A stretch of DNA of 64,000 bases from Chryseobacterium shigense (GCF_014207845.1 NZ_JACHLC010000001.1:1798001-1862000), one strand, 5' to 3'; shown: positions 42,416-51,657, counted from the stretch's first letter. Made by a program: numbers and translations. The notes: generated from the sequence alone by a model not told the origin.

Positions 42416-43031
42416 AACCTAAAAGGTCTTTTAGTAAATATTTTATATGTTTATTAAGTTCTGTGTAGTATTTTTCTTCGAAAACCTCATCATCTGCAGT
42501 ATCATTCAGGAATTCTTTATACATTTCCTTAGCATTGGATGCATAGAATAAAGTTCCGCTCACGGTAGCATGAAGTAAGTAGATAGGAGGATTTTTAGTG
42601 AATATTCCTTTCTTCAGACCGCTTTCAAGAACCTGGGAATACATGGATATAAAGCCCATCTTGGTTTGTTTCAGGAATTCCACGATCTGCGGATTTTCTG
42701 TATAAAGCTGCTCACGCTGCATGATCCTGTAAAAGCATTTGTGATTTCTTACTCTTCCTGAAAACTGGTCTACAATCTTTTCTATCTTCTGCCATTCATT
42801 GATATCTGTTCTTTCCAGTATGTCTTTTGAAAAGAACTGACCTTCAGCCATTCTGTATTCAACCAGTTTTTCGTATAATTTTTCTTTGGACCCGAAATAA
42901 TAGGAAATCATAGAGATGTTTACATTCGCTGCCTTGGAAATCTCCCTTGTGGAAGTTCCTTCAAAACCTTTTTCAGCAAAAAGCCTCTCTGCGGCAAATA
43001 ATATATTTTCTTCTTTTGAAACCATAGCCAT
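42399..43031 (-). CDS. TetR/AcrR-family repressor
   Basis: The protein has 210 residues from ATG 43031 (M-A-M-V-S-K) or ATG 43025. The longer frame to 43058 is excluded by the -7 box at 43048-43055. The N-terminal HTH is A-A-E-R-L-F-A-E-K-G-F-E-G-T-S-T-R-E-I-S then A-N-V-N-I-S-M-I-S-Y-Y-F-G-S-K. It is the first gene of the efflux operon and likely represses it through the palindrome upstream. Confidence 0.92.
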   Translation of the reverse strand: MAMVSKEENILFAAERLFAEKGFEGTSTREISKAANVNISMISYYFGSKEKLYEKLVEYRMAEGQFFSKDILERTDINEWQKIEKIVDQFSGRVRNHKCFYRIMQREQLYTENPQIVEFLKQTKMGFISMYSQVLESGLKKGIFTKNPPIYLLHATVSGTLFYASNAKEMYKEFLNDTADDEVFEEKYYTELNKHIKYLLKDLLGYEENK

Positions 43032-43047
43032 TCTATTTTTCAGGGCG

Positions 43048-43078
43048 CAAATGTACACAAGATTTTGAACAAATCAAA
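43048..43078 (-). promoter_or_regulatory. Promoter of the TetR efflux operon
   Basis: On the minus strand TTTG (43075-43078) and TACATTTG (43048-43055) are 19 bp apart, matching the -33/-7 consensus and spacing. Confidence 0.65.
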
Positions 43079-43087
43079 CGATTGATT
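43072..43087. promoter_or_regulatory. Putative TetR operator
   Basis: AATCAA-ACGA-TTGATT is a perfect dyad that overlaps the -33 box of the efflux operon. Its position fits repression by the operon's own TetR protein. Confidence 0.5.
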
Positions 43088-43171
43088 GATTTTTTAATCT
43101 ACTTTTAATATTTCATAACATAAAGCACTGATAATTAGTGATAATGAAATTTGAAAAATTAACGGAAATTT

Positions 43172-43200
43172 AAAATCCGGTATAATAACCGGATTTTTTT
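43172..43200 (-). terminator. Hairpin downstream of holB
   Basis: AAAATCCGGT (43172-43181) pairs with ACCGGATTTT (43188-43197) around ATAATA. It lies 55 bp past the holB stop. The longer T run is on the plus strand, so it may stop antisense transcription as well. Confidence 0.6.
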
Positions 43201-43251
43201 GTTGTATAAAACAGAATCTTTGGTCTTAAAAACCAGAAGATATATAATGCG

Positions 43252-44370
43252 TTACGAATTTTTGTGAATATAACGTGACAATTTTATTCCCAGATCTGTC
43301 CAGACAATCTTAGGATTTCCATTTCTTGTCAGGTGAAGGTCTGCCGTATTGATCTCTTCCAGAATACTTTCAATATTGGCTCCGCTTATAAATTTGGAAA
43401 AGCCTGTCCAGTTAAATCCTTCCGCATCGATCTTTTTATAAACCAATTTGTCAGATTGATAATTCTGAAGTAAGGCAAGTCTGAATATTTCTGAACAGTA
43501 GTTAAGGAAATTTTTCTGCTTCTCCCTGTTCCAGCCTGCAATTTCTCTTGCCCAGAAGATAATACTTTTAAGGAACTGAGGTTTCTTTTTAACCATGAAT
43601 GCATCTCTCACCCATTGGATAAAAAGCTTTTCAAATTCGTCACTTTTGTGTCCCGAATTTAAAATTTTAAGAGCTTCGTTGAGATCTCCCTGGGCTTCAT
43701 GAACAACTTCTCTTATCTTGTCTTCTGAAAGCTGAAAGCTCTTTTTAAGGTAATTTTCCAGATCTTCATCACCGATCCTCGGAACTTCCACGATTTGTGT
43801 TCTGGAAAGAATGGTGGGAAGAATATCATTGGCGGTTTCAGCAGTAAGAAGTATAAGGGTTTTTGCCGGCGGTTCTTCCAAAAATTTCAGAAATTTATTG
43901 GCCGCAGCAATGTTCATTTTATCGGCTCTCCATACGATCAGGATTTTAGTTCCTCCTTCAAAGCTTTTTAAGGAAAATTTTTGATTCTGATCATCAATTT
44001 CATCTGCGGAAATAAAAAGCTGTTTGTTTTCTGATTCAAGGAAGGCAGTCCAGTCATCATAGCTTGCATAGGGAGAATCCATAATCATTTCCCGGAAATC
44101 CTCGAATTTATTTTTGCTTAAGGAGTTTTTATTATCGGTAAAAACAGGGAAACTAAAATGTAGATCCAAATGGTTCAAATGCTCTACTTTCGAAGCGGCA
44201 TGCTCATTTTCCTGGCTAAAGATTTCTTTGGCATAGGCCAATACCATTGGAAATGTTCCATATCCTTCTTTTCCTAAAAAAAGCTGGGCATGGCTCACTC
44301 TGTTTTCAGCAATGCTTTCCCGAAGAAGTTTTTTCAGATTTTCTTGTCCGGCGATGTTCTCCCAATTCAT
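43252..44370 (-). CDS. holB: DNA polymerase III delta' subunit
   Basis: The protein has 372 residues. The start W-E-N-I-A-G-Q-E-N-L-K and S-H-A-Q-L-F-L-G-K-E-G-Y-G are those of the clamp-loader AAA+ fold with a degenerate P-loop. E-P-P-A-K-T-L-I-L-L-T-A-E and I-L-S-R-T-Q follow (sensor 1 and the SRC-like motif as S-R-T). It works in the clamp loader during replication. It is a single gene with its own downstream hairpin. Confidence 0.92.
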   Translation of the reverse strand: MNWENIAGQENLKKLLRESIAENRVSHAQLFLGKEGYGTFPMVLAYAKEIFSQENEHAASKVEHLNHLDLHFSFPVFTDNKNSLSKNKFEDFREMIMDSPYASYDDWTAFLESENKQLFISADEIDDQNQKFSLKSFEGGTKILIVWRADKMNIAAANKFLKFLEEPPAKTLILLTAETANDILPTILSRTQIVEVPRIGDEDLENYLKKSFQLSEDKIREVVHEAQGDLNEALKILNSGHKSDEFEKLFIQWVRDAFMVKKKPQFLKSIIFWAREIAGWNREKQKNFLNYCSEIFRLALLQNYQSDKLVYKKIDAEGFNWTGFSKFISGANIESILEEINTADLHLTRNGNPKIVWTDLGIKLSRYIHKNS

Positions 44371-44504
44371 GTTCCAAAGATAAAAAATCTTATCTCATTG
44401 GAGAAAATTAAGTCTGTTTAATATAATGCATGGTTTATTATTCTGGTTTAATTATTGTTTATAGGAAACATCAATAATATTATTAGAATAAATCTCCAAT
44501 TTAA

Positions 44505-44554
44505 ATTGCGCGCAATATAGTTTTTAGCAATACATTTGTCCGGTAAATTTTACC
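44505..44554 (+). promoter_or_regulatory. Aldehyde dehydrogenase promoter with two palindromes
   Basis: TTG (44506-44508) and TACATTTG (44531-44538) are 22 bp apart. The -33 box lies in the palindrome ATTGCGCGCAAT (44505-44516). A second palindrome GGTAAA-T-TTTACC (44542-44554) covers the expected transcript start. Both could bind regulators. Confidence 0.45.
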
Positions 44555-44604
44555 AAATTATTTTTACAACCAGAACCTATTTCAATCACTTAATACATTA
44601 AAAA

Positions 44605-45924
44605 ATGACTAAAGAAACAGAAGAAAAAATAAAAGAAATATTTCAGAAGCAGAAAGCTTTCTTCAAAACCAATCAGACTAAGGATATTGAATTCAGAAAA
44701 ACACAGTTGAGAAAATTCAGGGAAGTATTTTCCGGTCATACCGATGCTTTGTGTGAAGCTCTGGATATTGATCTGGGGAAAAGCAGAAAAGAGGCAGAAT
44801 ATGTGGAAATCCAGATTGTACTCAGTGAGCTTGATTATCTTTTGGAGAATATTGATGAATGGGCAAAACCTACTCCGGTAGAATCGAAACCGCATCCATC
44901 CGGAGCCGAAGTGGTAAGCAAAATAATATATGAACCTTATGGGGTAAACTATATTATCGGGCCTTTCAATTACCCGGTTCAACTGACGTTCAGCCCGCTT
45001 ATCGGAGCTTTGATTGCAGGAAATACAGCTATTATCAAACCTTCGGAAAATACTCCTCATGTTGCCAAAGTTCTTGAAGATATCATAAGAGAATCTTTTG
45101 ATGAATCTTATGTAGCAGTGGTTCAGGGAGCTATTGAAGAAAATACATTACTGTTGAGCTTTCCTTTCGATTATATTTTCTTTACAGGAAGTCCTAATGT
45201 CGGAAAAATCGTAATGAAGGCTGCTGCCGAACAGCTTATTCCTTTAACCCTGGAACTTGGAGGGAAATCTCCTACAATTGTTCATCATGATGCAGATCTG
45301 GATAAGGCAGTAGCAAGAATATCTTACGGAAAATGGATCAATTGCGGCCAGACGTGTGTTGCTCCTGACTATATTTACATTCATGAATCTGTTAAAGATC
45401 TTTTCGTTGAAAAATTCATAGCTTATTTAAAAAATACTTATCCTAACGGATCTTTAGGGAAAATAGGAAAAATTGTCAACCAGAACCAGATCAGACATCT
45501 TGCAGGTTATCTGGAAGCTGCACCCGAAAAAGTGATCTATGGTGGAAGTTATGATCTTGATACCCGTCATTTTGAAGCTACCCTTATGGATCATGTGACC
45601 TGGGATGATAAGGTGATGCAGCAGGAAATCTTTGGTCCTATCCTACCGGTTATGACTTACAACAATATTGATGAAGCGCTGGAAGAGATCAATAACCGTC
45701 CAAAACCATTGGCATTATATGTCTTCACGGAAAACCAGGCATTTGCAGATGATATTTTAAGCCGTACAACAAGTGGTGATGCGGAAATCAACAGTGCTAT
45801 TATTCATGTAGGATCTCATTATCTGCCTTTCGGAGGTGTGGGAACTTCAGGGATGGGGAAATATCATGGAAAGTTCAGTTTTGAAAATTTCAGTCACAGC
45901 AGGTCTGTGCTTCAGATAAAATAA
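44605..45924 (+). CDS. Aldehyde dehydrogenase family protein
   Basis: The protein has 439 residues, short for the superfamily and like class 3 fatty aldehyde dehydrogenases. Catalytic residues are E217 in L-E-L-G-G-K-S-P and C251 in C-G-Q-T-C-V-A-P, with G-P-F-N-Y-P-V-Q as the cofactor loop. It lacks the C-terminal hydrophobic anchor of the eukaryotic enzyme. It oxidises aliphatic or aromatic aldehydes; the substrate is unknown. Confidence 0.92.
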   Translation: MTKETEEKIKEIFQKQKAFFKTNQTKDIEFRKTQLRKFREVFSGHTDALCEALDIDLGKSRKEAEYVEIQIVLSELDYLLENIDEWAKPTPVESKPHPSGAEVVSKIIYEPYGVNYIIGPFNYPVQLTFSPLIGALIAGNTAIIKPSENTPHVAKVLEDIIRESFDESYVAVVQGAIEENTLLLSFPFDYIFFTGSPNVGKIVMKAAAEQLIPLTLELGGKSPTIVHHDADLDKAVARISYGKWINCGQTCVAPDYIYIHESVKDLFVEKFIAYLKNTYPNGSLGKIGKIVNQNQIRHLAGYLEAAPEKVIYGGSYDLDTRHFEATLMDHVTWDDKVMQQEIFGPILPVMTYNNIDEALEEINNRPKPLALYVFTENQAFADDILSRTTSGDAEINSAIIHVGSHYLPFGGVGTSGMGKYHGKFSFENFSHSRSVLQIK

Positions 45925-46288
45925 CTGATGTAAGTCATATAATAATTCATTCTTTGATATTTACCACTGATTTGCACAGATGATTGCGTATAATTTAAAC
46001 AATTTCAATAACGTATAACCTAAACATCTGTGCAAATCAGTGAAATCTGTGATTAAAAATTTGATGTATTTTTTCGAAATGAAAAACATTCCTGCTTTAT
46101 CATAATACGCTTCTCTTTTTTCTTGTAATGAAAGATGAAAGGTCTTTTTTGTATCAAATAATTACTGTTTTTATTAGTGAAAATTCAATTTTTCGTGCAG
46201 GGAAAGGCCCTTAACAAACTTTAACCACATATAATTTTTACAATTCATTAATATTTAAGATATTTGCGCATTGTTTTAAAAATAAAGA
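45925..46288. other. Spacer with an intact repeat copy
   Basis: No gene. 45965-46042 is an interspersed element with inverted 17-bp arms. The region 46,130-46,280 is AT-rich and presumably holds the promoter of the outer-membrane protein gene; I see no clear TAnnTTTG. Confidence 0.5.
45965..46042. repeat. CACTGATTTGCACAGAT element, intact copy
   Basis: CACTGATTTGCACAGAT (45965-45981) and ATCTGTGCAAATCAGTG (46026-46042) are perfect 17-bp inverted arms. The internal sequence GTATAATTTAAACAATTTCA matches the decayed copy at 36839-36918. It looks like a small non-coding interspersed palindrome. Confidence 0.8.
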
Positions 46289-47614
46289 ATGAAAAAAATC
46301 TTTGCAGTATCATTCATATCAGTTGGATACTTCCTAAATGCACAGAGTATAAGTAACTCTCCGTATGCAACCTATGGAATTGGAGATGTAAAATATGATA
46401 ATACGATTGAAACTGCCTCTATGGGTGGTATATCTACTGCTTATATCAGTGATTTCACGAGCAGCTTCAATTTCGCAAACCCTGCGAATAACTCTAATTT
46501 CGAGCTTACAAGCATCAAGCTGGAGGCTACCAACGAAAACAATTACTTCAAAACAAATTATCATGATACGAAGTCTACCAAACATTCTACGTATCTTTCC
46601 AATATTTCATTAGCTTTTCCATTGTCACCAAAGGTAAAGATGGGACTTTCTTATCAGCCTTACAGCTCGAAGAGTTACGATATTGTAAATAGTACTCCTA
46701 GATACGTCACCATAGACGATGTTGTCACACAAGACGGATATTACACCAATCGTTTTAAAGGAAGCGGAACTTTGAACACTGCACAGGCAGCTGTTTCATA
46801 TAAAATCGATCAGAATTTTGCGGTGGGTTTAAGGGCTAACCTTTATTTCGGAAACCTTTACGATTTGAACGAGCTTAGATCTTTCGATAAAGACGGATTT
46901 TTAAATGCTGAATACATCAATGGCTACGAAACCAAAAACAGTATTAAAAACTTTAACTTTACGCTTGGTGGTAGCTACCAGAGCCTAAATACACGTACTG
47001 ACAAAAAATTAACCATCGGAGCTACTGCTACATTTGGAAATACAAGCAATATGACTACTGATTATGTGAACAGTACCTATGTATATTCTGATGCAGCACA
47101 AACCGTTAAAGCTCTGGAAACAATCATAGACCAGAAAAGTACAAGTTCTAAAAACCTTCTTCCGTTACAGGCCTCAATAGGTGTTGGGTACGGAAGCGAA
47201 AATCATTGGTTCTTTTCAGGACAGCTGGATTATAAAAAGGGAGAAGATATTTCTTATTTCGGAAAAACTTTTGATTTCCAGGATACCTACAGAATTTCTG
47301 CCGGAGGATGGTATTTACCGAATTACAACAACTTCAGAAGCTATTTCTCAAGAGTAACTTATCGATACGGAGCATTTTATGAGAGAGGAAGCCTTAAAAT
47401 AAACGGTACCAGCATCAATAAGTTCGGAATCTCCGGAGGAGTATTGCTACCATTCAAAACGAGCAGTATTACAAGAATGAGCGGTCTTGAACTAGGTGTG
47501 GAACTCGGAAAGAGAGGAACTCTTAAAAATGACCTGATCAACCAGAATTACATCAATCTGAAAGTCGGCTTCAATTTTGCTGACAGATGGTTCAGAAAGG
47601 CTCTGTACAATTAA
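46289..47614 (+). CDS. Outer-membrane beta-barrel protein
   Basis: The protein has 441 residues. A signal peptide ends Y-F-L-N-A-Q (19). The mature start S-N-S-P-Y-A-T-Y-G-I-G-D and A-S-M-G-G-I-S-T-A recall FadL/PorV-like barrels of Bacteroidetes. Many amphipathic strands with aromatic ends follow, and the C-terminus ends W-F-R-K-A-L-Y-N. It probably sits in the outer membrane. It ends 1 bp before lptC. Confidence 0.8.
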   Translation: MKKIFAVSFISVGYFLNAQSISNSPYATYGIGDVKYDNTIETASMGGISTAYISDFTSSFNFANPANNSNFELTSIKLEATNENNYFKTNYHDTKSTKHSTYLSNISLAFPLSPKVKMGLSYQPYSSKSYDIVNSTPRYVTIDDVVTQDGYYTNRFKGSGTLNTAQAAVSYKIDQNFAVGLRANLYFGNLYDLNELRSFDKDGFLNAEYINGYETKNSIKNFNFTLGGSYQSLNTRTDKKLTIGATATFGNTSNMTTDYVNSTYVYSDAAQTVKALETIIDQKSTSSKNLLPLQASIGVGYGSENHWFFSGQLDYKKGEDISYFGKTFDFQDTYRISAGGWYLPNYNNFRSYFSRVTYRYGAFYERGSLKINGTSINKFGISGGVLLPFKTSSITRMSGLELGVELGKRGTLKNDLINQNYINLKVGFNFADRWFRKALYN

Positions 47615-47615
47615 A

Positions 47616-48212
47616 ATGAATTTTTCAAAAAAAATATCATATAAAAATATAGCATGCCTTTTTAGTTGTGCTATATTTTTTATACTGACATCCTGTGAAG
47701 AAGATCTTACCAAAGCCAACGGCAATAAAAACAAGAACTTCCCGTCACAGATTATCAATAATGCCAATATTATACAGCGGGATTCAGGTTTTATTTCTCT
47801 GAAAGCTAAAGCCCCGATCATCGAAAAATATGAACTGATCGACAGCCCCTATGTAGTAGCCAGAAAAGGCATCAATATAGAATTTTACGACAAAAAGAAA
47901 CCTAAAATACCCGGTAAAATTACCGCTAAATATGCCCGTATTTTTGAGTACAAAAAATTTTATGAGGCAAAAGGTGATGTAAAAATTACTACTAATGAAG
48001 GACAGCGCTTTGCCATGCAGAGCATTTACTGGGATCAGAAAAAAAACAGGATTTACACTAAAGATACAGTGTATGTTACTATGGAGGACGGTTCTACGCT
48101 GGTTGGCGCCAATGGTATGACCGCCAAAGATGATTTCTCCGAATATGCTTTCTTTAATAACTCGGGAGATTTCAGTACAAAAAGGCTCGAAGAAAAAAAA
48201 ACACCGCAGTAA
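47616..48212 (+). CDS. lptC: LPS export protein LptC
   Basis: The protein has 198 residues from ATG 47616. A lipoprotein-like signal ends F-I-L-T-S-C27. The single OstA-like beta domain (about 60-170) shows the G-I-N-I-E-F-Y-D, I-T-A-K-Y-A-R-I-F and A-K-G-D-V-K-I-T pattern of LptC. It receives LPS from the inner-membrane ABC transporter and passes it on. It starts 1 bp after the barrel gene and ends 1 bp before anmK. Confidence 0.83.
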   Translation: MNFSKKISYKNIACLFSCAIFFILTSCEEDLTKANGNKNKNFPSQIINNANIIQRDSGFISLKAKAPIIEKYELIDSPYVVARKGINIEFYDKKKPKIPGKITAKYARIFEYKKFYEAKGDVKITTNEGQRFAMQSIYWDQKKNRIYTKDTVYVTMEDGSTLVGANGMTAKDDFSEYAFFNNSGDFSTKRLEEKKTPQ

Positions 48213-48213
48213 T

Positions 48214-49257
48214 ATGAAGTTTCAGGCTATTGGGCTTATGTCCGGAACCAGTCTGGATGGTCTGGACCTATGTTTTGCTTCTTTTGAAAAAAAGAATAAC
48301 TGGAATTTTCAGATTTTAAATGCCGAAACTCTTCCCTATCCCCAGCACTGGGAAGATAAGCTCAGAAACTCTATCCATTTGTCTTCACAGGAATTACTGG
48401 AACTTCATTCAGAATATGGTTTTTATTTGGCGGAGAAAGTTAAAGAATTTATCCACCGTAATCAGCTTGAAAATATCGACCTGATCGCATCTCACGGCCA
48501 TACGGTTTTTCATCAGCCTGAAAAGAAATTTACACTACAGATTGGAGACGGCAGAGCCATTAAAATAGAAACAAAACTTCCTGTTATCTATGATTTCAGA
48601 AGTCAGGATGTGCTCATGGAAGGAAACGGAGCGCCTTTAGTTCCTATTGGTGATGAACTGCTTTTTTCTGGATATGATGCCTGCTTAAATCTGGGCGGAT
48701 TTTCCAATATCTCTTTAAAACAGAACGGCAAAAGAATAGCATTTGATATTGCTCCGGTAAATATCGTACTGAACAGACTTGCCCGGAAATTCAATAAAAA
48801 CTTTGATGAAAATGGCGATCTTGCAAGAAAAGGCAGAATTAATGATGAACTTTTAGCACAACTTAATTCCTTAGATTTTTACAGCCAGCCCCATCCTAAA
48901 TCTCTAGGTATTGAATGGTGCAATGAGTTTATTTTTCCACTTCTGGAAAGTAATAAAGCTGAAGATGCCATTACTACTTTTACTGAGCATGCAGCCCTAC
49001 AGATCTCAGATATTATCAATCAAAACAATTTACAGAATGTTCTTTGTACTGGCGGAGGAAGCTACAACACTTATCTTATTGAAAAAATCAGAGAAAAAAC
49101 AGAATCGCAAATCATCATTCCTGAAAAGGAGATCATTGATTATAAAGAAGCACTTATCTTTGCTTTTATGGGCGTTTTAAAGATGAATAACGAAAACAAC
49201 GTTCTTTCTTCCGCAACCGGAAGTACTGAAGATCACAGTTCCGGGGTTTTGGCATAA
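48214..49257 (+). CDS. anmK: Anhydro-N-acetylmuramic acid kinase
   Basis: The protein has 347 residues from ATG 48214. The phosphate-binding start A-I-G-L-M-S-G-T-S-L-D-G-L-D is the AnmK signature. S-H-G-H-T-V-F-H-Q-P and L-C-T-G-G-G-S-Y-N follow. It phosphorylates and opens anhydroMurNAc in cell-wall recycling. The open frame upstream (to 48130) overlaps lptC and is not used. Confidence 0.94.
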   Translation: MKFQAIGLMSGTSLDGLDLCFASFEKKNNWNFQILNAETLPYPQHWEDKLRNSIHLSSQELLELHSEYGFYLAEKVKEFIHRNQLENIDLIASHGHTVFHQPEKKFTLQIGDGRAIKIETKLPVIYDFRSQDVLMEGNGAPLVPIGDELLFSGYDACLNLGGFSNISLKQNGKRIAFDIAPVNIVLNRLARKFNKNFDENGDLARKGRINDELLAQLNSLDFYSQPHPKSLGIEWCNEFIFPLLESNKAEDAITTFTEHAALQISDIINQNNLQNVLCTGGGSYNTYLIEKIREKTESQIIIPEKEIIDYKEALIFAFMGVLKMNNENNVLSSATGSTEDHSSGVLA

Positions 49258-49287
49258 AAAAACCTTCATTGCTGAAGGTTCTTTTAT
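49258..49287. terminator. Bidirectional terminator
   Basis: AACCTTCA (49261-49268) and TGAAGGTT (49273-49280) pair around TTGC, with A runs on the left and CTTTTATT on the right. It serves anmK and the convergent SRPBCC gene, whose minus strand gains seven T. Confidence 0.82.
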
Positions 49288-49676
49288 TATTTATAAGCTT
49301 CGATCTTATCTGTTAATGTATTGATAAAGTTCTGAAGCGGTTTTTCTACCATCATTTTGATAAAAGGGTTGAATTTTCCTTCAAAAAGCATCTGAACCTC
49401 AGTTTGATTTTCACTCACAGGGTTTAAGGTAGCTGTTAATGAAAAATCCAGACTTGAACTTGCCGATTTCAAAACTGCCTTCTGCTCATTCACTTCATCT
49501 ATTTTCAAAGCGATTTCCGGCATGCCCTGAAGTCCGAATTTGAATCCGTTATCTCTTGTTTCAAATTTCTGAAGACCGTCTGGCATAAAATCTTTATAGT
49601 TTTCAGGGTATTTCAATATTTCAGACAGCTCTTTAGATGATTTATTGACAATAATTTTTCGTCCTTCTAAATTCAT
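49287..49676 (-). CDS. SRPBCC-fold protein
   Basis: The protein has 129 residues. The pattern L-E-G-R-K-I-I-V-N-K-S-S-K-E-L, L-K-Y-P-E-N-Y-K-D-F-M-P and a long C-terminal helix (F-I-K-M-M-V-E-K-P-L-Q-N-F-I-N) is the START/SRPBCC ligand-binding fold. Substrate unknown. It is divergent from the NUDIX gene. Confidence 0.78.
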   Translation of the reverse strand: MNLEGRKIIVNKSSKELSEILKYPENYKDFMPDGLQKFETRDNGFKFGLQGMPEIALKIDEVNEQKAVLKSASSSLDFSLTATLNPVSENQTEVQMLFEGKFNPFIKMMVEKPLQNFINTLTDKIEAYK

Positions 49677-49681
49677 TTTTT

Positions 49682-49689
49682 TATTTTTG
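49682..49689 (+). promoter_or_regulatory. -7 box of the NUDIX gene
   Basis: TATTTTTG matches TAnnTTTG, 27 bp before the ATG at 49717, and supports that start over the frame beginning at 49645. Confidence 0.45.
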
Positions 49690-49716
49690 TATTTAAATTC
49701 TAATTCTTACAAATAT

Positions 49717-50328
49717 ATGTATAAAGTTTTTGTGAACGAAAAAAAATTATTACTGTCTAAGCAATCTGAAAACTTAGAAAAGGTACTTAGATATGAAAAC
49801 GTCACAAGTCTGGAGATCGCTCTGGATCTTCTGGAAAATACATCATTAAAAGAATTAAATGTTTTTGGTGAGAATATTGAAGAAATCTGGGCAGAGTTTC
49901 AAAAGCTTTTCAGGATTATAGAAGCTGCCGGAGGTTTGGTAAACAATCCTCAGGGAGAACTTCTCTTCATTAAAAGATTGGGCAAATGGGATCTTCCGAA
50001 AGGTAAAATGGAAAAGGGCGAATCCCGAGAAGAATCGGCTGTAAGGGAAATTGAAGAAGAAACCGGATTAAAGGATGTGGAGCTAGTGAAATTTATCAAT
50101 ACAACCTATCACATTTATATCGAAAGAAACGGTGAAAAAATCCTTAAATGTACCCATTGGTTTGAAATGAATTTCAATGGGGAAGATACCTCAAAACCTC
50201 AGATAGAAGAAGGGATTACTGAAGTAGCCTGGAAAAACACCACCCAGATAGAGGATGAAGTTTTCCCAAGTACTTTCAAAAACATTAAACTGATTGTAAA
50301 GGAATTTCAGTACTCAAGGCTTAAATAA
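49717..50328 (+). CDS. NUDIX hydrolase
   Basis: The protein has 203 residues from ATG 49717. The N-terminal 65 residues are an extra domain. The Nudix box is G-K-M-E-K-G-E-S-R-E-E-S-A-V-R-E then I-E-E-E-T-G, complete with R-E and E-E. It cleaves a nucleoside diphosphate-linked substrate, not identified. Its 3' end overlaps the convergent murF by 8 bp. Confidence 0.9.
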   Translation: MYKVFVNEKKLLLSKQSENLEKVLRYENVTSLEIALDLLENTSLKELNVFGENIEEIWAEFQKLFRIIEAAGGLVNNPQGELLFIKRLGKWDLPKGKMEKGESREESAVREIEEETGLKDVELVKFINTTYHIYIERNGEKILKCTHWFEMNFNGEDTSKPQIEEGITEVAWKNTTQIEDEVFPSTFKNIKLIVKEFQYSRLK

Positions 50329-51592
50329 ATTCAATAGATTTTTCAAGCGCAATCCCCCGTGAACCTTTTAAAAGGATATTTTCAGAATGAATTTTATTCT
50401 GTTGGAGATATTGTATTAATTCTGTTGTATTTTCAAAAGACAGTGACGAAGAATCAACAGTTTTGAAATGCTTACCTACAGTTATAATTTGGTCAAAAGC
50501 TAATTCCCTGGCAAGCTTCAGGATATTCTGATGTTCTTTTCCACTCTCCTCTCCCAATTCAAGCATATCACCGATAATAACAGTCTTGCTTCCCTCAAAA
50601 GTTGCAAAATTATGCAGAGATGCATTCATAGAGCTTGGATTGGCATTGTAGGTATCCAGAACCAAAGTTCTTCCTTCTTTTTTCACAACCTGCGAACGCA
50701 TATTCGTTGGAGTATAATTCTCAATAGCATGGCTGATCTGTTCAAAACTGATCCCGAAATGAAGTCCCAGACTGGCGGCTGCACAAAGGTTGGTAAAATT
50801 ATATTCACCTGTAAGTTTTGAAACTGCTTTTGTATCCTGATATTCCAATCCTACAAAATGTTCTTCGGAAAGTAATCCGAAATGATAATCAGAATTATCT
50901 TTCCCAAAGGTAATCTTTGGAGTATAATTTTCAGTTTTTTCTACCTGTATAGGATCATTCTCGTTGACAACAATGGTTTGATGATGATTTTTCAAATAAT
51001 CATATAATTCAGATTTGCCTTTGATTACTCCTTCAAATCCACCGAATCCCTCTAAATGAGCCTTTCCAAAGTTGGTAATATATCCGAAATCCGGCTGTGA
51101 AATAGTGCATAAAAGTTCAATCTCCTTCTGATGATTGGCTCCCATTTCCACTACTGCCATTTCATGCTCCGGCTTGATTGAAAGTATGGTTAACGGAACT
51201 CCAATATGATTATTTAAGTTTCCGGAAGTATACTGTACGTTGAATTTCTCAGAAAGAACTGCATGTATGATTTCTTTCGTAGTTGTCTTTCCGTTACTTC
51301 CTGTAAGTCCTATAACAGGAATTTTAAGCTGATTTCTATGGTGAATTGCCAGTTGCTGAAGAAGTTCCAGTGTAGAAGGAACATAGAAAATATTTCTGTC
51401 TTTATTTTCAAATTCCTGTTTCTCTACAATCACGGCCAAAGCCCCATCATCAACAGCTTTTTCCGCTAAGGTTGCAGCATTGAAGTTTTCACCGGAAAAG
51501 GCAAAGAAAATATCATTTTTACCGACTTTTCTGCTGTCGATAGTCACTTTATCTGACTGTAAAAATAAAGGATAAAACTGTTCTATATTCAT
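50321..51592 (-). CDS. murF: UDP-MurNAc-tripeptide D-Ala-D-Ala ligase
   Basis: The protein has 423 residues. The N-terminal Mur domain is followed by the ATP loop G-L-T-G98-S-N-G-K-T-T104, then V-E-M-G-A-N-H and the C-terminal V-L-D-T-Y-N-A-N-P-S-S-M. It adds D-Ala-D-Ala to the peptidoglycan precursor in the cytoplasm. It is next to gldJ, which is on the same strand upstream across a terminator, an order I recall from other flavobacteria. Confidence 0.95.
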   Translation of the reverse strand: MNIEQFYPLFLQSDKVTIDSRKVGKNDIFFAFSGENFNAATLAEKAVDDGALAVIVEKQEFENKDRNIFYVPSTLELLQQLAIHHRNQLKIPVIGLTGSNGKTTTKEIIHAVLSEKFNVQYTSGNLNNHIGVPLTILSIKPEHEMAVVEMGANHQKEIELLCTISQPDFGYITNFGKAHLEGFGGFEGVIKGKSELYDYLKNHHQTIVVNENDPIQVEKTENYTPKITFGKDNSDYHFGLLSEEHFVGLEYQDTKAVSKLTGEYNFTNLCAAASLGLHFGISFEQISHAIENYTPTNMRSQVVKKEGRTLVLDTYNANPSSMNASLHNFATFEGSKTVIIGDMLELGEESGKEHQNILKLARELAFDQIITVGKHFKTVDSSSLSFENTTELIQYLQQNKIHSENILLKGSRGIALEKSIEFI

Positions 51593-51604
51593 AGTTCAAA
51601 AATA

Positions 51605-51636
51605 AAAAAACCTTCCGGAAATCCGGAAGGTTTTTT
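51605..51636 (-). terminator. gldJ terminator
   Basis: AAAAAACCTTCCGGA and TCCGGAAGGTTTTTT are perfect 15-bp arms around AA. It lies 22 bp past the gldJ stop and is symmetrical. Confidence 0.88.
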
Positions 51637-51657
51637 ATAAGTATTTTTTGATAAATA

